From the NCBI RefSeq assembly GCF_003258295.1, contig NZ_QKYN01000001.1:549-40550 (forward strand): 40,002 nt of DNA, in the 5' to 3' direction. The stretch's first letter is position 1; every line of letters begins with the position of its first letter. Source of the stretch: Streptacidiphilus pinicola. Lineage in GTDB: Bacteria > Actinomycetota > Actinomycetes > Streptomycetales > Streptomycetaceae. Below, piece by piece: positions 8,223 to 17,822 of the stretch. The notes below the pieces were generated by a model, which saw nothing but the letters and a program-made list of their open reading frames with translations, was not told the DNA's origin and did not search any database. A program made the translations under genes and the position numbers.

Positions 8223-8831
8223 CTAGCGGCCGATGATCAGGCTCATCGCCTCCGCGCGGGTCTTGCCGTCGCGGAGCTGGCCGCGGACCGCGGAGGTCAT
8301 CGTCTTCGCGCCGGGCTTGCGGATGCCGCGAACGGACATGCACATGTGCTCCGCCTCGACCACGACGATCACGCCGCGGGCCTCCAGGATCCGCATCAGC
8401 GAGTCCGCTATCTGCGTCGTCAGCCGCTCCTGGACCTGCGGGCGGCGGGCGAAGACGTCCACCAGGCGGGCCAGCTTCGACAGACCGGTGATCTTGCCGT
8501 TCTCCGCGGGGATGTAGCCGACGTGGGCCACGCCGTGGAACGGCAGCAGGTGGTGCTCGCAGCAGGAGACCAGCTCGATGTCCTTGACCAGCACCAGCTC
8601 GTCGTGGCCGAGGTCGAAGACCGTGGTGAGGACGTCCTCGGGCTCCTGGTAGAGCCCCGCGAAGATCTCCTTGTACGCGCGCGCGACCCGTGCGGGCGTG
8701 TCCCGCAGGCCCTCCCGGTCGGGGTTCTCCCCCACCGCGATCAGCAGCTCGCGGACGGCGTCCTCGGCGCGCTTCTGGTCGAACTCCCGAACGGCTCCGA
8801 TCGAACCCTCGACGGTCACCGGATCGATCAT
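8223..8831 (-). CDS. folE: GTP cyclohydrolase I
   Basis: FolE converts GTP to 7,8-dihydroneopterin triphosphate, the first step of tetrahydrofolate synthesis. The 202-residue protein carries the zinc site: [12 protein letters not shown] gives Cys91 and His94, and EHMCM gives Cys164. [23 protein letters not shown] and [17 protein letters not shown] are family signatures. Its length is typical of type IA enzymes. It lies downstream of ftsH but behind that gene's strong terminator, so it probably has its own promoter. GGAG nine bases upstream supports the start. The rest of the pathway (folP, folB, folK) lies 4.6 kb away beyond the esterase pair. Confidence 0.96.
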   Translation of the reverse strand: MIDPVTVEGSIGAVREFDQKRAEDAVRELLIAVGENPDREGLRDTPARVARAYKEIFAGLYQEPEDVLTTVFDLGHDELVLVKDIELVSCCEHHLLPFHGVAHVGYIPAENGKITGLSKLARLVDVFARRPQVQERLTTQIADSLMRILEARGVIVVVEAEHMCMSVRGIRKPGAKTMTSAVRGQLRDGKTRAEAMSLIIGR

Positions 8832-8855
8832 GAGTAGGGCTCCTCGCAGAAGTAC

Positions 8856-8899
8856 GAAAAAAAGAACGCTGCCCCAAGGCTAAAGCCTTGGGGCAGCGT
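8856..8899 (-). terminator. Rho-independent terminator of ftsH
   Basis: A perfect 15-bp stem (8866-8880 with 8885-8899, core GCCCCAAGGC) and a 4-base loop lie directly after the ftsH stop. On the minus strand the stem is followed by a run of seven T (TCTTTTTTTCG). This is unusually canonical for a high-GC actinomycete and isolates folE from ftsH transcription. Confidence 0.93.
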
Positions 8900-8907
8900 C
8901 CAATATC

Positions 8908-10911
8908 TCAGAGCTCCGGCTGCTCCAGGTTGGAGGGAGCCGTGTCCAGCGGGCCCACGGTGTCGGTGACACCGTTGGTCAGCGTCAGCTCGCGCGGCGA
9001 CTGCACCGGCGGGCGGGTGGACGGCGTCCGTCGCGGCGAGCCGGTCCAGGCCGGACGCGGCGGGCGCTTGACGATCGGGGCGAAGATCTCGGCGAGCTGC
9101 TCCTTGTTGAGGGTCTCCTTGTCCAGGAGCTCCAGCACCAGGGTGTCCAGCACGTCACGGTTCTCGACCAGGATCTCCCACGCCTCGTTGTGGGCGTTCT
9201 CGATCAGCTTCTTGACCTCCTCGTCCACCAGGGCGGCGACCTCTTCCGAGTAGTCGCGCTGGTGGCCCATCTCACGGCCCAGGAAGGGCTCGGAGGCGTC
9301 GGTCCCGAACTTGATCGCGCCGAGGCGCTCGGTCATTCCGTACTGGGTGACCATCGCGCGCGCCGTGCCGGTCGCCTTCTCGATGTCGTTGGACGCGCCG
9401 GTGGTCGGGTCGTGGAAGACCAGCTCCTCCGCCGCGCGCCCGCCCATCATGTAGGCGAGCTGGTCGAGCATCTCGTTGCGCGTGGTCGAGTACTTGTCCT
9501 CGTCCGGCAGCACCATCGTGTAACCGAGGGCGCGGCCGCGGGAGAGGATCGTGACCTTGTGCACCGGGTCGCTGTTCGGCGAGGCCGCCGCGACCAGGGC
9601 GTGACCGCCCTCGTGGTACGCGGTGATCTTCTTCTCCTTGTCGGACATGATCCGCGTGCGCTTCTGCGGACCCGCCACGACGCGGTCGATCGCCTCGTCC
9701 AGGGTGTTGTTGTCGATCAGCTTCTTGTCGCTGCGCGCGGTGAGCAGCGCGGCCTCGTTGAGGACGTTGCTCAGGTCGGCACCGGTGAAGCCGGGGGTGC
9801 GACGGGCGACGGCCTGCAGGTCGACGTCCGGGGCGACCGGCTTGCCCTTCTGGTGGACCTTGAGGATCTCCAGACGGCCGACCAGGTCCGGCCGGTCCAC
9901 GGCGATCTGCCGGTCGAAGCGGCCCGGACGCAGCAGCGCCGGGTCGAGGATGTCGGGCCGGTTGGTCGCCGCGATCAGGATCACGCCGCCCTTGACGTCG
10001 AAGCCGTCCATCTCGACCAGCAGCTGGTTGAGGGTCTGCTCGCGCTCGTCGTGACCGCCGCCGAGGCCGGCGCCGCGATGGCGGCCGACCGCGTCGATCT
10101 CGTCGACGAAGACGATCGCCGGGGCGTTCGCCTTGGCCTGCTCGAACAGGTCGCGGACACGGCTGGCGCCGACACCCACGAACATCTCGACGAAGTCGGA
10201 GCCGGAGATCGAGTAGAACGGCACACCGGCCTCGCCGGCCACGGCACGGGCCAGCAGGGTCTTACCGGTTCCGGGCGGGCCGTAGAGCAGCACACCCTTG
10301 GGGATCTTGGCACCGACGGCCTGGAACTTGGCCGGCTCCTGCAGGAACTCCTTGATCTCGTGGAGCTCCTCGACGGCCTCGTCGGCGCCCGCGACGTCCG
10401 CGAAGGTCGTCTTCGGGGTGTCCTTGGTGATGAGCTTCGCCTTGGACTTGCCGAACTGCATGACGCGCGAGCCGCCGCCCTGCATCTGGTTCATCAGCAG
10501 CAGGAACACGCCGACGATCAGCACGAACGGCAGCAGTGAGATCAGAATGCCCAGGAAGGCGTTCTGCTTGTCCACCTTGACGGTGTAGCTGGGCAGCTTG
10601 CCCTGGCTCACGGCCGTCTGGAGATCGGTCTGCAGTGTCGCCGCGAACTGGTCGGAGGCGTAGGGGGCCTGGATCATGTTCGTGTTGTCGACGGTCTGGC
10701 CGTCCTTCAACTGAACCTTGATCATCTGGCTGTCGCCGGTCGTGACCTGGACCGATTGGGCCTGCCCCGCATTGATCGCGCTGATGACCTTGCTGGTGTC
10801 CTCGGTCTTGTAGCCCTGGGCCGAAGACACCACCTGCATCAGCACGACGATGGCGAGGACGGCGAGCACAATCCACATCACCGGCGCACGGAAGTATCGC
10901 TTCACGTCCAT
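8908..10911 (-). CDS. ftsH: ATP-dependent zinc metalloprotease FtsH
   Basis: FtsH is a membrane-bound hexameric AAA+ protease that degrades misfolded membrane and short-lived cytosolic proteins. The 667-residue chain has membrane helices at about 11-29 and 118-140 flanking an external domain, Walker A GPPGTGKT (211-218), Walker B IVFVDEID (266-273), a second region of homology ending [19 protein letters not shown], and the zinc motif HEGGH (433-437). The C-terminal 50 residues are proline- and arginine-rich and probably disordered. Some 250 bases separate it from hpt upstream. The ATG used encodes [10 protein letters not shown]; the start has no strong ribosome-binding site. Confidence 0.97.
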   Translation of the reverse strand: MDVKRYFRAPVMWIVLAVLAIVVLMQVVSSAQGYKTEDTSKVISAINAGQAQSVQVTTGDSQMIKVQLKDGQTVDNTNMIQAPYASDQFAATLQTDLQTAVSQGKLPSYTVKVDKQNAFLGILISLLPFVLIVGVFLLLMNQMQGGGSRVMQFGKSKAKLITKDTPKTTFADVAGADEAVEELHEIKEFLQEPAKFQAVGAKIPKGVLLYGPPGTGKTLLARAVAGEAGVPFYSISGSDFVEMFVGVGASRVRDLFEQAKANAPAIVFVDEIDAVGRHRGAGLGGGHDEREQTLNQLLVEMDGFDVKGGVILIAATNRPDILDPALLRPGRFDRQIAVDRPDLVGRLEILKVHQKGKPVAPDVDLQAVARRTPGFTGADLSNVLNEAALLTARSDKKLIDNNTLDEAIDRVVAGPQKRTRIMSDKEKKITAYHEGGHALVAAASPNSDPVHKVTILSRGRALGYTMVLPDEDKYSTTRNEMLDQLAYMMGGRAAEELVFHDPTTGASNDIEKATGTARAMVTQYGMTERLGAIKFGTDASEPFLGREMGHQRDYSEEVAALVDEEVKKLIENAHNEAWEILVENRDVLDTLVLELLDKETLNKEQLAEIFAPIVKRPPRPAWTGSPRRTPSTRPPVQSPRELTLTNGVTDTVGPLDTAPSNLEQPEL

Positions 10912-11165
10912 CCATGCGGGGCGACCCTGGCCGCCCCGTCCCTCCTGCCACTAAGTGCGGCACCTCCGGCTCTGCGGCCGGCTGGTGCGTCCTATGTCTG
11001 TGTTTGTCCTCGACCGTCCCCGATAGGAACAGCGAATTATTGGACGGTACCGCAGCCATTCTCCATGTGAACGGTTGCGTTCCCGTGTCAAACGGCTCTT
11101 CCCAGGGTCCAACGGAGGAAAACCGGGTGCTGTTCCCACCACCCTGGAGCAATCAGCGCGGCTGA

Positions 11166-11720
11166 TCAGCCGCCGTAGACGTGCGGGGCGAGCGTGCCGA
11201 CGAAAGGCAGGTTGCGGAACTTCTCCGCGTAGTCCAGCCCGTAGCCGACGACGAACTCGTTGGGGATGTCGAAACCGACGTACCGGACGTCGATCGACAC
11301 CTTGGCCGCGTCCGGCTTGCGCAGCAGCGTGCAGACCTCCAGCGAGGCCGGGTTGCGCGACTGCAGGTTGCTGAGCAGCCAGGACAGCGTCAGACCGGAG
11401 TCGATGATGTCCTCGACGATCAGCACGTCGCGGCCGGAGATGTCGGTGTCCAGGTCCTTGAGGATGCGGACCACGCCGGAGGACTTGGTGCCCATCCCGT
11501 AGGAGGAGACCGCCATCCAGTCCATGGTCACATCGGAGTGCAGGGTCCGGGCCAGGTCCGCCATCACCATGACCGCGCCCTTGAGCACGCCGACGATGAG
11601 CAGATCCTTGCCCGCGTAGTCGCGGTCGATCTGCGCACCGAGCTCGGCCAGCTTGGCGTCGATCTCGTCCTTGCTGATGAGCACCTTGGCAAGGTCGGTG
11701 CCCATGTCCTTCTCGTCCAC
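11166..11720 (-). CDS. hpt: Hypoxanthine phosphoribosyltransferase
   Basis: The enzyme salvages hypoxanthine (and often guanine) with PRPP to give IMP or GMP. The 184-residue protein has the PRPP-binding motif [14 protein letters not shown] (99-112), the flexible-loop segment [15 protein letters not shown], and the base-binding region [26 protein letters not shown]. The start is a GTG at 11720 with GAGGAAG about eight bases upstream; the ATG at codon 6 is an alternative. It follows tilS on the same strand after 108 bases, the usual actinobacterial order tilS-hpt-ftsH. Confidence 0.95.
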   Translation of the reverse strand: MDEKDMGTDLAKVLISKDEIDAKLAELGAQIDRDYAGKDLLIVGVLKGAVMVMADLARTLHSDVTMDWMAVSSYGMGTKSSGVVRILKDLDTDISGRDVLIVEDIIDSGLTLSWLLSNLQSRNPASLEVCTLLRKPDAAKVSIDVRYVGFDIPNEFVVGYGLDYAEKFRNLPFVGTLAPHVYGG

Positions 11721-11828
11721 CCGCGCTACTTCCTCAAGCTGGAATCAAGCAGAGTCGTCCCTGCGCCTGCGTTCCTCAACCTTACGGGAGCGCGCCTGCG
11801 TCTCGGACGCGCCGACGGTCACGCCCGG

Positions 11829-12944
11829 TCAGACCCGGCGGAAGACGAGACGGCCCGCCTGGCGCCGCAGCCGGACGTTGCCGGGCAGGTGGACCGGACC
11901 CTGGCCGTGCCAGGCGGTGACCAGCTGGTCCATGGCCTCGACGTGCCGGGCGAACAGCTCCCCGCCGGGGGAGCCCGCGGCCAGAGCGGCGCGACGCAGC
12001 ACCCGGCGGCGCACGGCGGCGGGCAGCGCGGCCAGTCGCTCGGGGTCGAGGCCGTCGGGGTGGGTGACCTCCGTCCCCACCTGATCGGCCCACACGTCGA
12101 GGGCGTCGGCGTCGTCACGGAAGAGCCGGGCGGTGCGGGCGAGGGCCTCGACCACGCCGCCGCCGAGGTGCTTCTCCAGCACCGGCAGCACCTCGTGGCG
12201 GACCCGGGCGCGGGTGTACGCGGGGTCGGTGTTGTGCGGGTCGTCCCAGACCGGCAGGTCGAGCACGTGGCAGGCGGCGCGGGTGGTGGCGCGGTCCACC
12301 TCCAGGAAGGGACGGCGGTAGCGGCCAGCGACGACGGGCATGCCGCTGAGCGAGCGGGTGCCGCTGCCGCGGGCGAGGCCGAGCAGCACCGTTTCGGCCT
12401 GGTCGTCACGGGTGTGGCCGAGGAGCACGGCACGGGCGCCGTGGCGCTCGGCGGCGGCCTCCAGGGCCGCGTAGCGGGCGTCCCGGGCGGCGGCCTCCGG
12501 ACCGCCGTTGCCGCGGGCCGCAGGAACGTTCACGCCGAGCGCGTCGACCGGGTCGAGCCCGAGGGTGCGCAGGCGCTCGGCGACCTCCACGGCGCGGGCG
12601 GTGGAGCCGGTCTGCAGTCCGTGGTCGACGGTCACCGCGCCGGCGCGAATGCCCAGCTTGGCGGCCTCGAAGACGGTGGCGGCGGCCAGGGCCATCGAGT
12701 CGGCCCCGCCGGAGCAGGCCACCAGCACCAGCGGCGCGGCGGGCGCCGGCTTCGGGCGGGGCCTGCGGTACTTCGCGTGCCGCGGGTCGACGTCGCCCAC
12801 GGAGCGGATGAACTGGGGGGGAACGGCGGCTTCGGTCCCGGCTTCGCTCCCAGGGGCGAAGGTGGCGGGAACCTCGTCGGAGAACTCGGCGAGCACCCGG
12901 CGCACCGCCAGGCGTATCGCCGCAACCGCGGGATGGGGGCCCAT
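11829..12944 (-). CDS. tilS: tRNA(Ile)-lysidine synthetase with N-terminal extension
   Basis: TilS attaches lysine to C34 of the CAU-anticodon isoleucine tRNA, letting it read AUA. The 371-residue protein has the PP-loop SGGADS at 78-83, followed by [33 protein letters not shown] and [11 protein letters not shown], all diagnostic. The PP-loop sits about 45 residues later than usual because of a proline-rich insert (about residues 24-70) between an N-terminal helix and the ATP-binding core. The C-terminal substrate domain is short. The start ATG at 12944 is the first in-frame one giving the N-terminal helix. Confidence 0.94.
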   Translation of the reverse strand: MGPHPAVAAIRLAVRRVLAEFSDEVPATFAPGSEAGTEAAVPPQFIRSVGDVDPRHAKYRRPRPKPAPAAPLVLVACSGGADSMALAAATVFEAAKLGIRAGAVTVDHGLQTGSTARAVEVAERLRTLGLDPVDALGVNVPAARGNGGPEAAARDARYAALEAAAERHGARAVLLGHTRDDQAETVLLGLARGSGTRSLSGMPVVAGRYRRPFLEVDRATTRAACHVLDLPVWDDPHNTDPAYTRARVRHEVLPVLEKHLGGGVVEALARTARLFRDDADALDVWADQVGTEVTHPDGLDPERLAALPAAVRRRVLRRAALAAGSPGGELFARHVEAMDQLVTAWHGQGPVHLPGNVRLRRQAGRLVFRRV

Positions 12945-13130
12945 GACCGATCACTCCTCTGGGCGGGGGGACTGCCGCATCGTCTCACACCCAGAGTGAC
13001 GGGGAAGTTGCACATCGTCGCAGAAGTCGTCGACGACACGCGGAGGCGTCGTCGTCCCGCAGCAGCGGTTCGATCGGACGAGTGAATGGAGAAACGTTAC
13101 GGCAGATCCGGCCTCCCCGGGCCGCTCCGG

Positions 13131-14237
13131 TCAGCGGTGCATCCGGGCCACCCAGGCGGCCGGGTTGTGGATCTCCTCCTTCGTGGGGAGCGTGTTCGGG
13201 GACGTCCAGACCTTGTTGAAGCCCTCCATCCCGACGGCGTCCAGGACCGCGTTCACGAAGACCGCCCCGTCCTGGTACTGACGCAGCTTCGCGTCCATAC
13301 CCAGCAGCCGCCGCAGCAGCTGGTCCATCCGGCTCGCGCCCTTGGCACGGCGCTGCTGGAACTTCTCCCGGATCTCGGCGACGCTCGGCACCACCTGCGG
13401 TCCGACCCCGTCCATCACCACGTCGGCGTGGCCCTCCAGCAGCGACATCACGGCCGTCAGCCGGCCGAGGATCTCGCGCTGCGTCGGCGTCTGCACCACC
13501 TCGACCAGGTTGTCCGCCGTCGGCCCGCCGGTCACGGCCTCGCGCAGCCGCTCGAAGAGCGTGGCCGGGTCGATCTCGGTCTCGGCCAGGAAGGCCTGGA
13601 TCTCGCCCTCGATGTGGTCCCGCAGCCAGGGCACCGCGGTGAACTGGGTCCGGTGGGTCTCCTCGTGCAGGCAGACCCAGAGCCGGAAGTCGTGCGGGTT
13701 CACCTCCAGCTCGCGCTCGACGGAGACGATGTTCGGCGCCACCAGCAGCAGGCGTCCCGGCGGGGTGGCCGGCTTCCCCATCTCGGAGAGGTCCGCGGGG
13801 ACGTCGGCCGGGGCGAAGGTCTCGTACTGGCCCAGCACCTTGGTGGACAGGAACGACAGCACCAGCCCGAGCTCGACGCCGGTCATCTTGCTGCCCACCG
13901 CGCTCATCGCCGCGCCGCCCGGCAGGTTCGCCCGGCGCGCCGCGAGCCTGCTCGTCAGCGGGCTGATGACGGTCCGGAACCCGGCCACGTTGGCCTTGAT
14001 CCACCCGGGCCGGTCCACGACGAGCACGGGCGTGCTGCTCTCCGGCGCGCCCATGCGCGTGTACGCGCGCACATGGGCCTCCGCCTCGCGAGCGTGCTCC
14101 CGCAGCTCGGCGACGGCGGCGCGGGCCTCATCCCGCGTCACCTCCGGGCCGGGCCGCACGAAACGGGTCGCCGTGGCGACCGCGAGGTCCCAGTCGATCA
14201 TCTCCGTGCCATTGCTGCTGCCGCTGGCGCTCGTCAT
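13131..14237 (-). CDS. Zinc-dependent metalloprotease of the PF10103 (zincin_2) family
   Basis: The 368-residue protein contains HEETH at 191-195 within RLWVCLHEETHRTQF, a zinc-binding HExxH, and SLLEGHADVVMD (266-276), which probably supplies the third ligand region. These, the length and the position between tilS and dacB match the actinobacterial PF10103 family, often mis-annotated as associated with coenzyme F420 synthesis. The peptide substrate is not known. No signal peptide or membrane segment is visible, so it is presumably cytoplasmic. It lies 120 bases after dacB and 186 bases before tilS. Confidence 0.88.
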   Translation of the reverse strand: MTSASGSSNGTEMIDWDLAVATATRFVRPGPEVTRDEARAAVAELREHAREAEAHVRAYTRMGAPESSTPVLVVDRPGWIKANVAGFRTVISPLTSRLAARRANLPGGAAMSAVGSKMTGVELGLVLSFLSTKVLGQYETFAPADVPADLSEMGKPATPPGRLLLVAPNIVSVERELEVNPHDFRLWVCLHEETHRTQFTAVPWLRDHIEGEIQAFLAETEIDPATLFERLREAVTGGPTADNLVEVVQTPTQREILGRLTAVMSLLEGHADVVMDGVGPQVVPSVAEIREKFQQRRAKGASRMDQLLRRLLGMDAKLRQYQDGAVFVNAVLDAVGMEGFNKVWTSPNTLPTKEEIHNPAAWVARMHR

Positions 14238-14288
14238 GCGTTCAACCGTACGTTCTCGGCGCCGATTCGGTCAGCAGGACGGCCCGTT

Positions 14289-14335
14289 AGGGCCGCCAGG
14301 CCCTCAGCGGCGCGAGACAGGTAGCTGCACTACCT
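14289..14335 (-). terminator. Weak hairpins after dacB
   Basis: Two short inverted repeats lie in the 120 bases between dacB and the zinc protease: AGGTAG/CTACCT (14319-14335, 5-base loop) and AGGGCC/GGCCCT (14289-14304, 4-base loop). They lack a T-run, so they may act only as partial terminators or RNA-stabilising structures. Confidence 0.35.
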
Positions 14336-14357
14336 CAGGGGCGAGTGCCGCCACCGG

Positions 14358-16040
14358 TCAGTCGCAGCCGCAGGTCGCGACTCCCGCCGCCAGGCGGTCC
14401 AGCGCTGCGCGGGCGGCGTCCGCGCCGCCGCCGCCGTTGGACATGAAGGCGAAGGCCAGCAGTCGGCCGCTGCGGTCCACGACCAGGCCCGCGAGGGTGT
14501 TGACGGTGCTGAGGGTGCCGGTCTTCGCCCGGACGACGCCGAGGCCCGCCTCGCTGCCGTCGCCGCCGTAGCGGTTGTCCAACGTGCCCGTGAAGCCCGC
14601 GATCGGGAGGCCGCTGAGCACACTGCGCAGCTCCGGGTGGGCCGGGGAGGCGTCCAGGACCAGAAGCTGCGTCAGCACCGCCGCCGGGATGCCGTCGGCG
14701 GAGCTCAGGCCGCTGGAGTCGGACAGGTGGGTGGCGCCCAGCCGGACGCCCAGCTGGGACAGCCGCGCCGTCACCGACGCCGCGGCGTCGGTGAACGTCG
14801 CCGGCTTGCCGGAGGCGAGCGCGACGGCGTGGCCGAGGGCCTCGGCGACGTCGTTGTCGCTCTCGGTCAGCATGCGTTCGACGATGCCGCTCAGCGGCCC
14901 GCTCTGGACCTGCGCGAGCACGGGCGCGTGCGCCGGGGCCGTGGCCTGGGTCGGTGCGGTGTCGACGTCCACGCCGTCCGCGGCCAGCGCCGCGGCGAAG
15001 ACGGACGCGGCGTGCGCGGCGGGATCGGCGTAGCGGGGGGCGTTCTCCGTGGACGTCGGGTCGAGGCGGCCCTCGTCCGAGGTGAGCGCCTGGACCAGCG
15101 CGATGTTGTCGTTCACCCCTATCGGGTGAAGGGCCGGCTGGGAGAAGAGCGAGATGTCGTAGTGCAGGGAGACGTGGTGCGTGCCGCTGGAAGGGCTCGC
15201 GGACGGGCTCGCCGCGGCTGCGGCGTGGAGCGCGGCCGCGGTGGCCGCCGCGAGCGCGGTGAGGCTGTCGGGGCCCGTCGAGGCGGACAGCGTCGGGTCG
15301 CCGCCGCCGACCAGGGTCAGGCCGGTGCTCGCGTCGCCGACGACCTCGGTGGTGAAGCGGTGGTCCGGCCCCAGCAGGCTCAGCGCGGCGGTCGCCGTGG
15401 CGATCTTGTTGGTGGACGCCGGCTCCTGGTCCTGGTCCGCGCCGACGCTGTACAGGGTGCGGCCGTCGCTGACGTCCACGACGGACGCGGTGACCTTGCC
15501 CAGCGCGGGGTCGGCCAGCGCGCCCGCGAGCGCGCCGCCGAGACCGGCGCCGGTCGGGAGCGTGCCGGCGGCGCCCGCCGGGGCGAGCACGTCCGCGGCG
15601 TCGTGCCAGGCCGGTCCGGCGGGCCGCGGCGCAGGCGGATGGCCCGGGTGGTGGGCCGCGGCGACGGGGTGACCCGCCGCGAGCGCGGCGTCGCTCGCCC
15701 GCTGACCGCCCTGCCAGGGCCCGGCCGCGGCGATGCTGACGACCGCCAGCACCAGCCCGCTGCCGGCGGCGACGCCCACGACCCAGCGGGTCGGCGCGTA
15801 CGCGTACCGCCGCCCGACCCGTCTGGCCGAGCGCAGCGCGGAGACGCGAACGGGCCCCGTCCGCTCCGCGGTGCGCTGCGCGACCTGCAGCGTCGTCCGC
15901 CGCACGGACGCCCGGACGGGCGCCGTCCGCTCCGCTGTCTGCTGCGCCGCCTGCCGTGCGGTCTGCGCCGCGTACCGTCTCGCCGCCGCGAACGTCCGGG
16001 TCCCCCGGTCCGCCCAGTTCCCCATCCGGCCCTTCCCCAT
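14358..16040 (-). CDS. dacB: D-alanyl-D-alanine carboxypeptidase/endopeptidase (PBP4-type)
   Basis: This S13-family penicillin-binding protein removes terminal D-Ala from, or cuts, peptidoglycan cross-links outside the membrane. The 560-residue chain has the SxxK motif STNK (209-212), SDN (394-396) and KTG (506-508), in order. A single membrane helix at about 85-105 gives type II topology, with a long arginine-rich cytoplasmic tail that contains a duplicated segment: residues 31-49 and 53-71 both read roughly xAQxTAERTxPVRxS. An Ala/Pro/His-rich linker follows the helix. GGAG nine bases upstream supports ATG 16040; ATG 16025, with GGGAAGGG before it, is an alternative. It is divergent from ppa. 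Confidence 0.92.
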   Translation of the reverse strand: MGKGRMGNWADRGTRTFAAARRYAAQTARQAAQQTAERTAPVRASVRRTTLQVAQRTAERTGPVRVSALRSARRVGRRYAYAPTRWVVGVAAGSGLVLAVVSIAAAGPWQGGQRASDAALAAGHPVAAAHHPGHPPAPRPAGPAWHDAADVLAPAGAAGTLPTGAGLGGALAGALADPALGKVTASVVDVSDGRTLYSVGADQDQEPASTNKIATATAALSLLGPDHRFTTEVVGDASTGLTLVGGGDPTLSASTGPDSLTALAAATAAALHAAAAASPSASPSSGTHHVSLHYDISLFSQPALHPIGVNDNIALVQALTSDEGRLDPTSTENAPRYADPAAHAASVFAAALAADGVDVDTAPTQATAPAHAPVLAQVQSGPLSGIVERMLTESDNDVAEALGHAVALASGKPATFTDAAASVTARLSQLGVRLGATHLSDSSGLSSADGIPAAVLTQLLVLDASPAHPELRSVLSGLPIAGFTGTLDNRYGGDGSEAGLGVVRAKTGTLSTVNTLAGLVVDRSGRLLAFAFMSNGGGGADAARAALDRLAAGVATCGCD

Positions 16041-16103
16041 TCCTGAGCACTCCACGCCGTAGGAGACACTATTGGCTGCAACCACTGATATTGGAGGAGA
16101 GCT

Positions 16104-16601
16104 GTGGAGTTCGACGTCACGATCGAGATCCCGAAGGGTTCGCGGAACAAGTACGAGGTGGACCACGAGACTGGTCGCATCTACCTCGACCGCATGCTCT
16201 TCACCTCGACGCGCTACCCGGCCGACTACGGCTTCGTCGACGGGACCCTCGGCGAGGACGGCGACCCGCTGGACGCGCTCGTCATCCTCGAGGAGCCCAC
16301 CTTCCCGGGCTGCGTCATCAAGTGCCGCGCCATCGGGATGTTCCACATGACCGACGAGGCGGGCGGCGACGACAAGCTGCTCTGCGTCCCGGCCTCGGAC
16401 CCGCGCTGGGAGCACCTGCGCGACATCCACCACGTCTCGGAGTTCGACCGCCTCGAGATCCAGCACTTCTTCGAGGTCTACAAGGACCTGGAGCCGGGCA
16501 AGTCCGTCGAGGGCGCCCACTGGGTCGGCCGCCAGGAGGCGGAGGAGGAGATCACCAACTCCATCAAGCGCCTCGCCGACTCCGGCAAGGCCCACCACTG
16601 A
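16104..16601 (+). CDS. ppa: Inorganic pyrophosphatase
   Basis: Ppa hydrolyses pyrophosphate to drive biosynthetic reactions. The 165-residue family I enzyme shows [19 protein letters not shown], the active-site segment [24 protein letters not shown] with the D-x-D-P-x-D pattern, and the C-terminal [13 protein letters not shown]. It starts at GTG, three bases after GGAGGAGA, a strong though close ribosome-binding site. It is divergent from dacB across about 60 bases and ends in a strong hairpin. Confidence 0.97.
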   Translation: MEFDVTIEIPKGSRNKYEVDHETGRIYLDRMLFTSTRYPADYGFVDGTLGEDGDPLDALVILEEPTFPGCVIKCRAIGMFHMTDEAGGDDKLLCVPASDPRWEHLRDIHHVSEFDRLEIQHFFEVYKDLEPGKSVEGAHWVGRQEAEEEITNSIKRLADSGKAHH

Positions 16602-16634
16602 GCCTGCCGGCTCCGCGCCGCGTTCCGCTCACCG

Positions 16635-16664
16635 CACCGCCCCCGGGTCGCCCCGGGGGCGGTG
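16635..16664 (+). terminator. GC-rich terminator hairpin after ppa
   Basis: A perfect 13-bp stem (CACCGCCCCCGGG with its complement) closes a TCGC loop about 34 bases after the ppa stop. No T-run follows, as is usual for streptomycete terminators. The remaining 135 bases before the next gene show no other structure that I can name. Confidence 0.8.
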
Positions 16665-16799
16665 TCGCGTCTGCGGCGTCATCCCTGCGGCATGACAAAT
16701 GTCCTGCCCGAGTGAGGATTCCTGATTCTGCCGCCGCTACCCCCTGACGCGGGAAGCTCGTGATCAAGCGAGGGACACGAGCTCCTGGGGGAGACGATC

Positions 16800-17288
16800 A
16801 TGGCGATCAGCATCAGCACCGCCTTCAAGGCCAAGCCGACGGCGCCGCCCGCGCCGGGGGAGATCAAGCCGCTGGCGCCGTGGTTCTTCGTCTTCGAGGG
16901 GCTGATGGGCGCCGCGTTCGACGTCGTCAAGCTGCACCCGGACGCCTGGATGGCGCTGGTCGGGCTGGGTCTGGTGAACATGGCCGTGGGGTTCACCATG
17001 CTGGGCCGGCGGCGCAAGCTGCTGCGGGCCATGCTGAAGAACGGCCGCAGCCGCAAGATCCTCGCCGGGCTGATCGCACTGCGGGTCGGCGTCCACGGCC
17101 TGCTGGGTGTGCTGGGCGCACAGCTGGAGGGGACCGCCGGACACCTCGTCATGGCCGTCGTGATGACCGGCGCGACGGTCGGACTGCTCTGGTACGACCA
17201 GCGGGTGACGTTCCGTGCGCTCGGCCTGCCGCTGTCCCCGTCGGTGTCCCCGACGCTGTCGGCGCCGGTCACTAGCCTGTCCGCATGA
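16800..17288 (+). CDS. Small integral membrane protein, unknown function
   Basis: The 162-residue protein has four hydrophobic stretches, at about residues 26-44, 50-68, 88-108 and 113-131, with a basic loop RRRKLLRAMLKNGRSRK after the second. The C-terminal 20 residues are rich in Ser/Pro. I recognise no domain. GGGGGAGA six bases upstream supports the ATG. Its stop overlaps the next start as ATGA, so it is translationally coupled to the SMI1-like gene. Confidence 0.72.
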   Translation: MAISISTAFKAKPTAPPAPGEIKPLAPWFFVFEGLMGAAFDVVKLHPDAWMALVGLGLVNMAVGFTMLGRRRKLLRAMLKNGRSRKILAGLIALRVGVHGLLGVLGAQLEGTAGHLVMAVVMTGATVGLLWYDQRVTFRALGLPLSPSVSPTLSAPVTSLSA

Positions 17289-17821
17289 CGGCTACCGAAG
17301 ACCTACGGTTTCCCCCCGGGCTCGCCGAGGCCATGGCCCTCCCCTTCGACTACCGCCTCGGCGAGGGCGTCGACTTCGAGCCCTACGAGGAGTTCCTGAC
17401 CGCCGAGGACACCACCGAGTGGTTCCGGAGGTGGGTGGGCAACCCGGAGCTGGCCGAGGACGAGTTCCGCCTCCGCCTGTTCGGCAGGAACCGCGGCGGC
17501 GGGCGGGTGGGGTTCTGGCTGACACGCCCCGACCAGCCGCTCGTCGACCAGCCCGTCGTCGTCCTCGGCTCCGAGGGCGAGGCCGTCGTCGTGGCCCGCA
17601 GCCTCGGCGACTTCCTCTGGCTCCTCGCCGGCGGCTTCGGCCCCTGGGAGGCCGCGACCGGCCCCCACGGCGACTGGGTCCCGCAGCCCGACGAGGCGTT
17701 CGCGTCCCTCGCCCGCCGCTACGCCGCGGACCACGAGCAGACCCCCACCGCGGTGATCGAGCAGGCCGCCCTGGAGTTCCCGGACCTCGACGAGACGATC
17801 ATGGAATTCTGGGCGGAGTGA
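17285..17821 (+). CDS. SMI1/KNR4 (SUKH)-like protein
   Basis: The 178-residue protein resembles streptomycete SMI1/KNR4-type proteins: a region DFEPYEEFL, then FGRNRGGGRVGFWL, a strand pair around VVVLGSEGEAVVVARSLGDFLWLLAGGFGPWEA, and an acidic C-terminus. In the SUKH superfamily the GxE/LGDFLxLLA pattern is typical; many members are immunity proteins against contact-dependent or polymorphic toxins, others are housekeeping. No toxin gene adjoins it, so an immunity role is unproven. It overlaps the upstream membrane protein by four bases and ends one base before the Nudix gene, forming a three-gene coupled unit. Confidence 0.6.
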   Translation: MTATEDLRFPPGLAEAMALPFDYRLGEGVDFEPYEEFLTAEDTTEWFRRWVGNPELAEDEFRLRLFGRNRGGGRVGFWLTRPDQPLVDQPVVVLGSEGEAVVVARSLGDFLWLLAGGFGPWEAATGPHGDWVPQPDEAFASLARRYAADHEQTPTAVIEQAALEFPDLDETIMEFWAE

Positions 17822-17822
17822 G

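Noticed and set aside
13086-14324. Plus-strand coding frame opposite the zinc protease
   Set aside because: The minus strand carries the HEETH protease of expected length; the plus frame has no recognisable features.
14358-16598. Very long dacB frame reaching into ppa
   Set aside because: The extension is antisense to ppa and would remove the N-terminal basic tail and membrane helix from their usual position.
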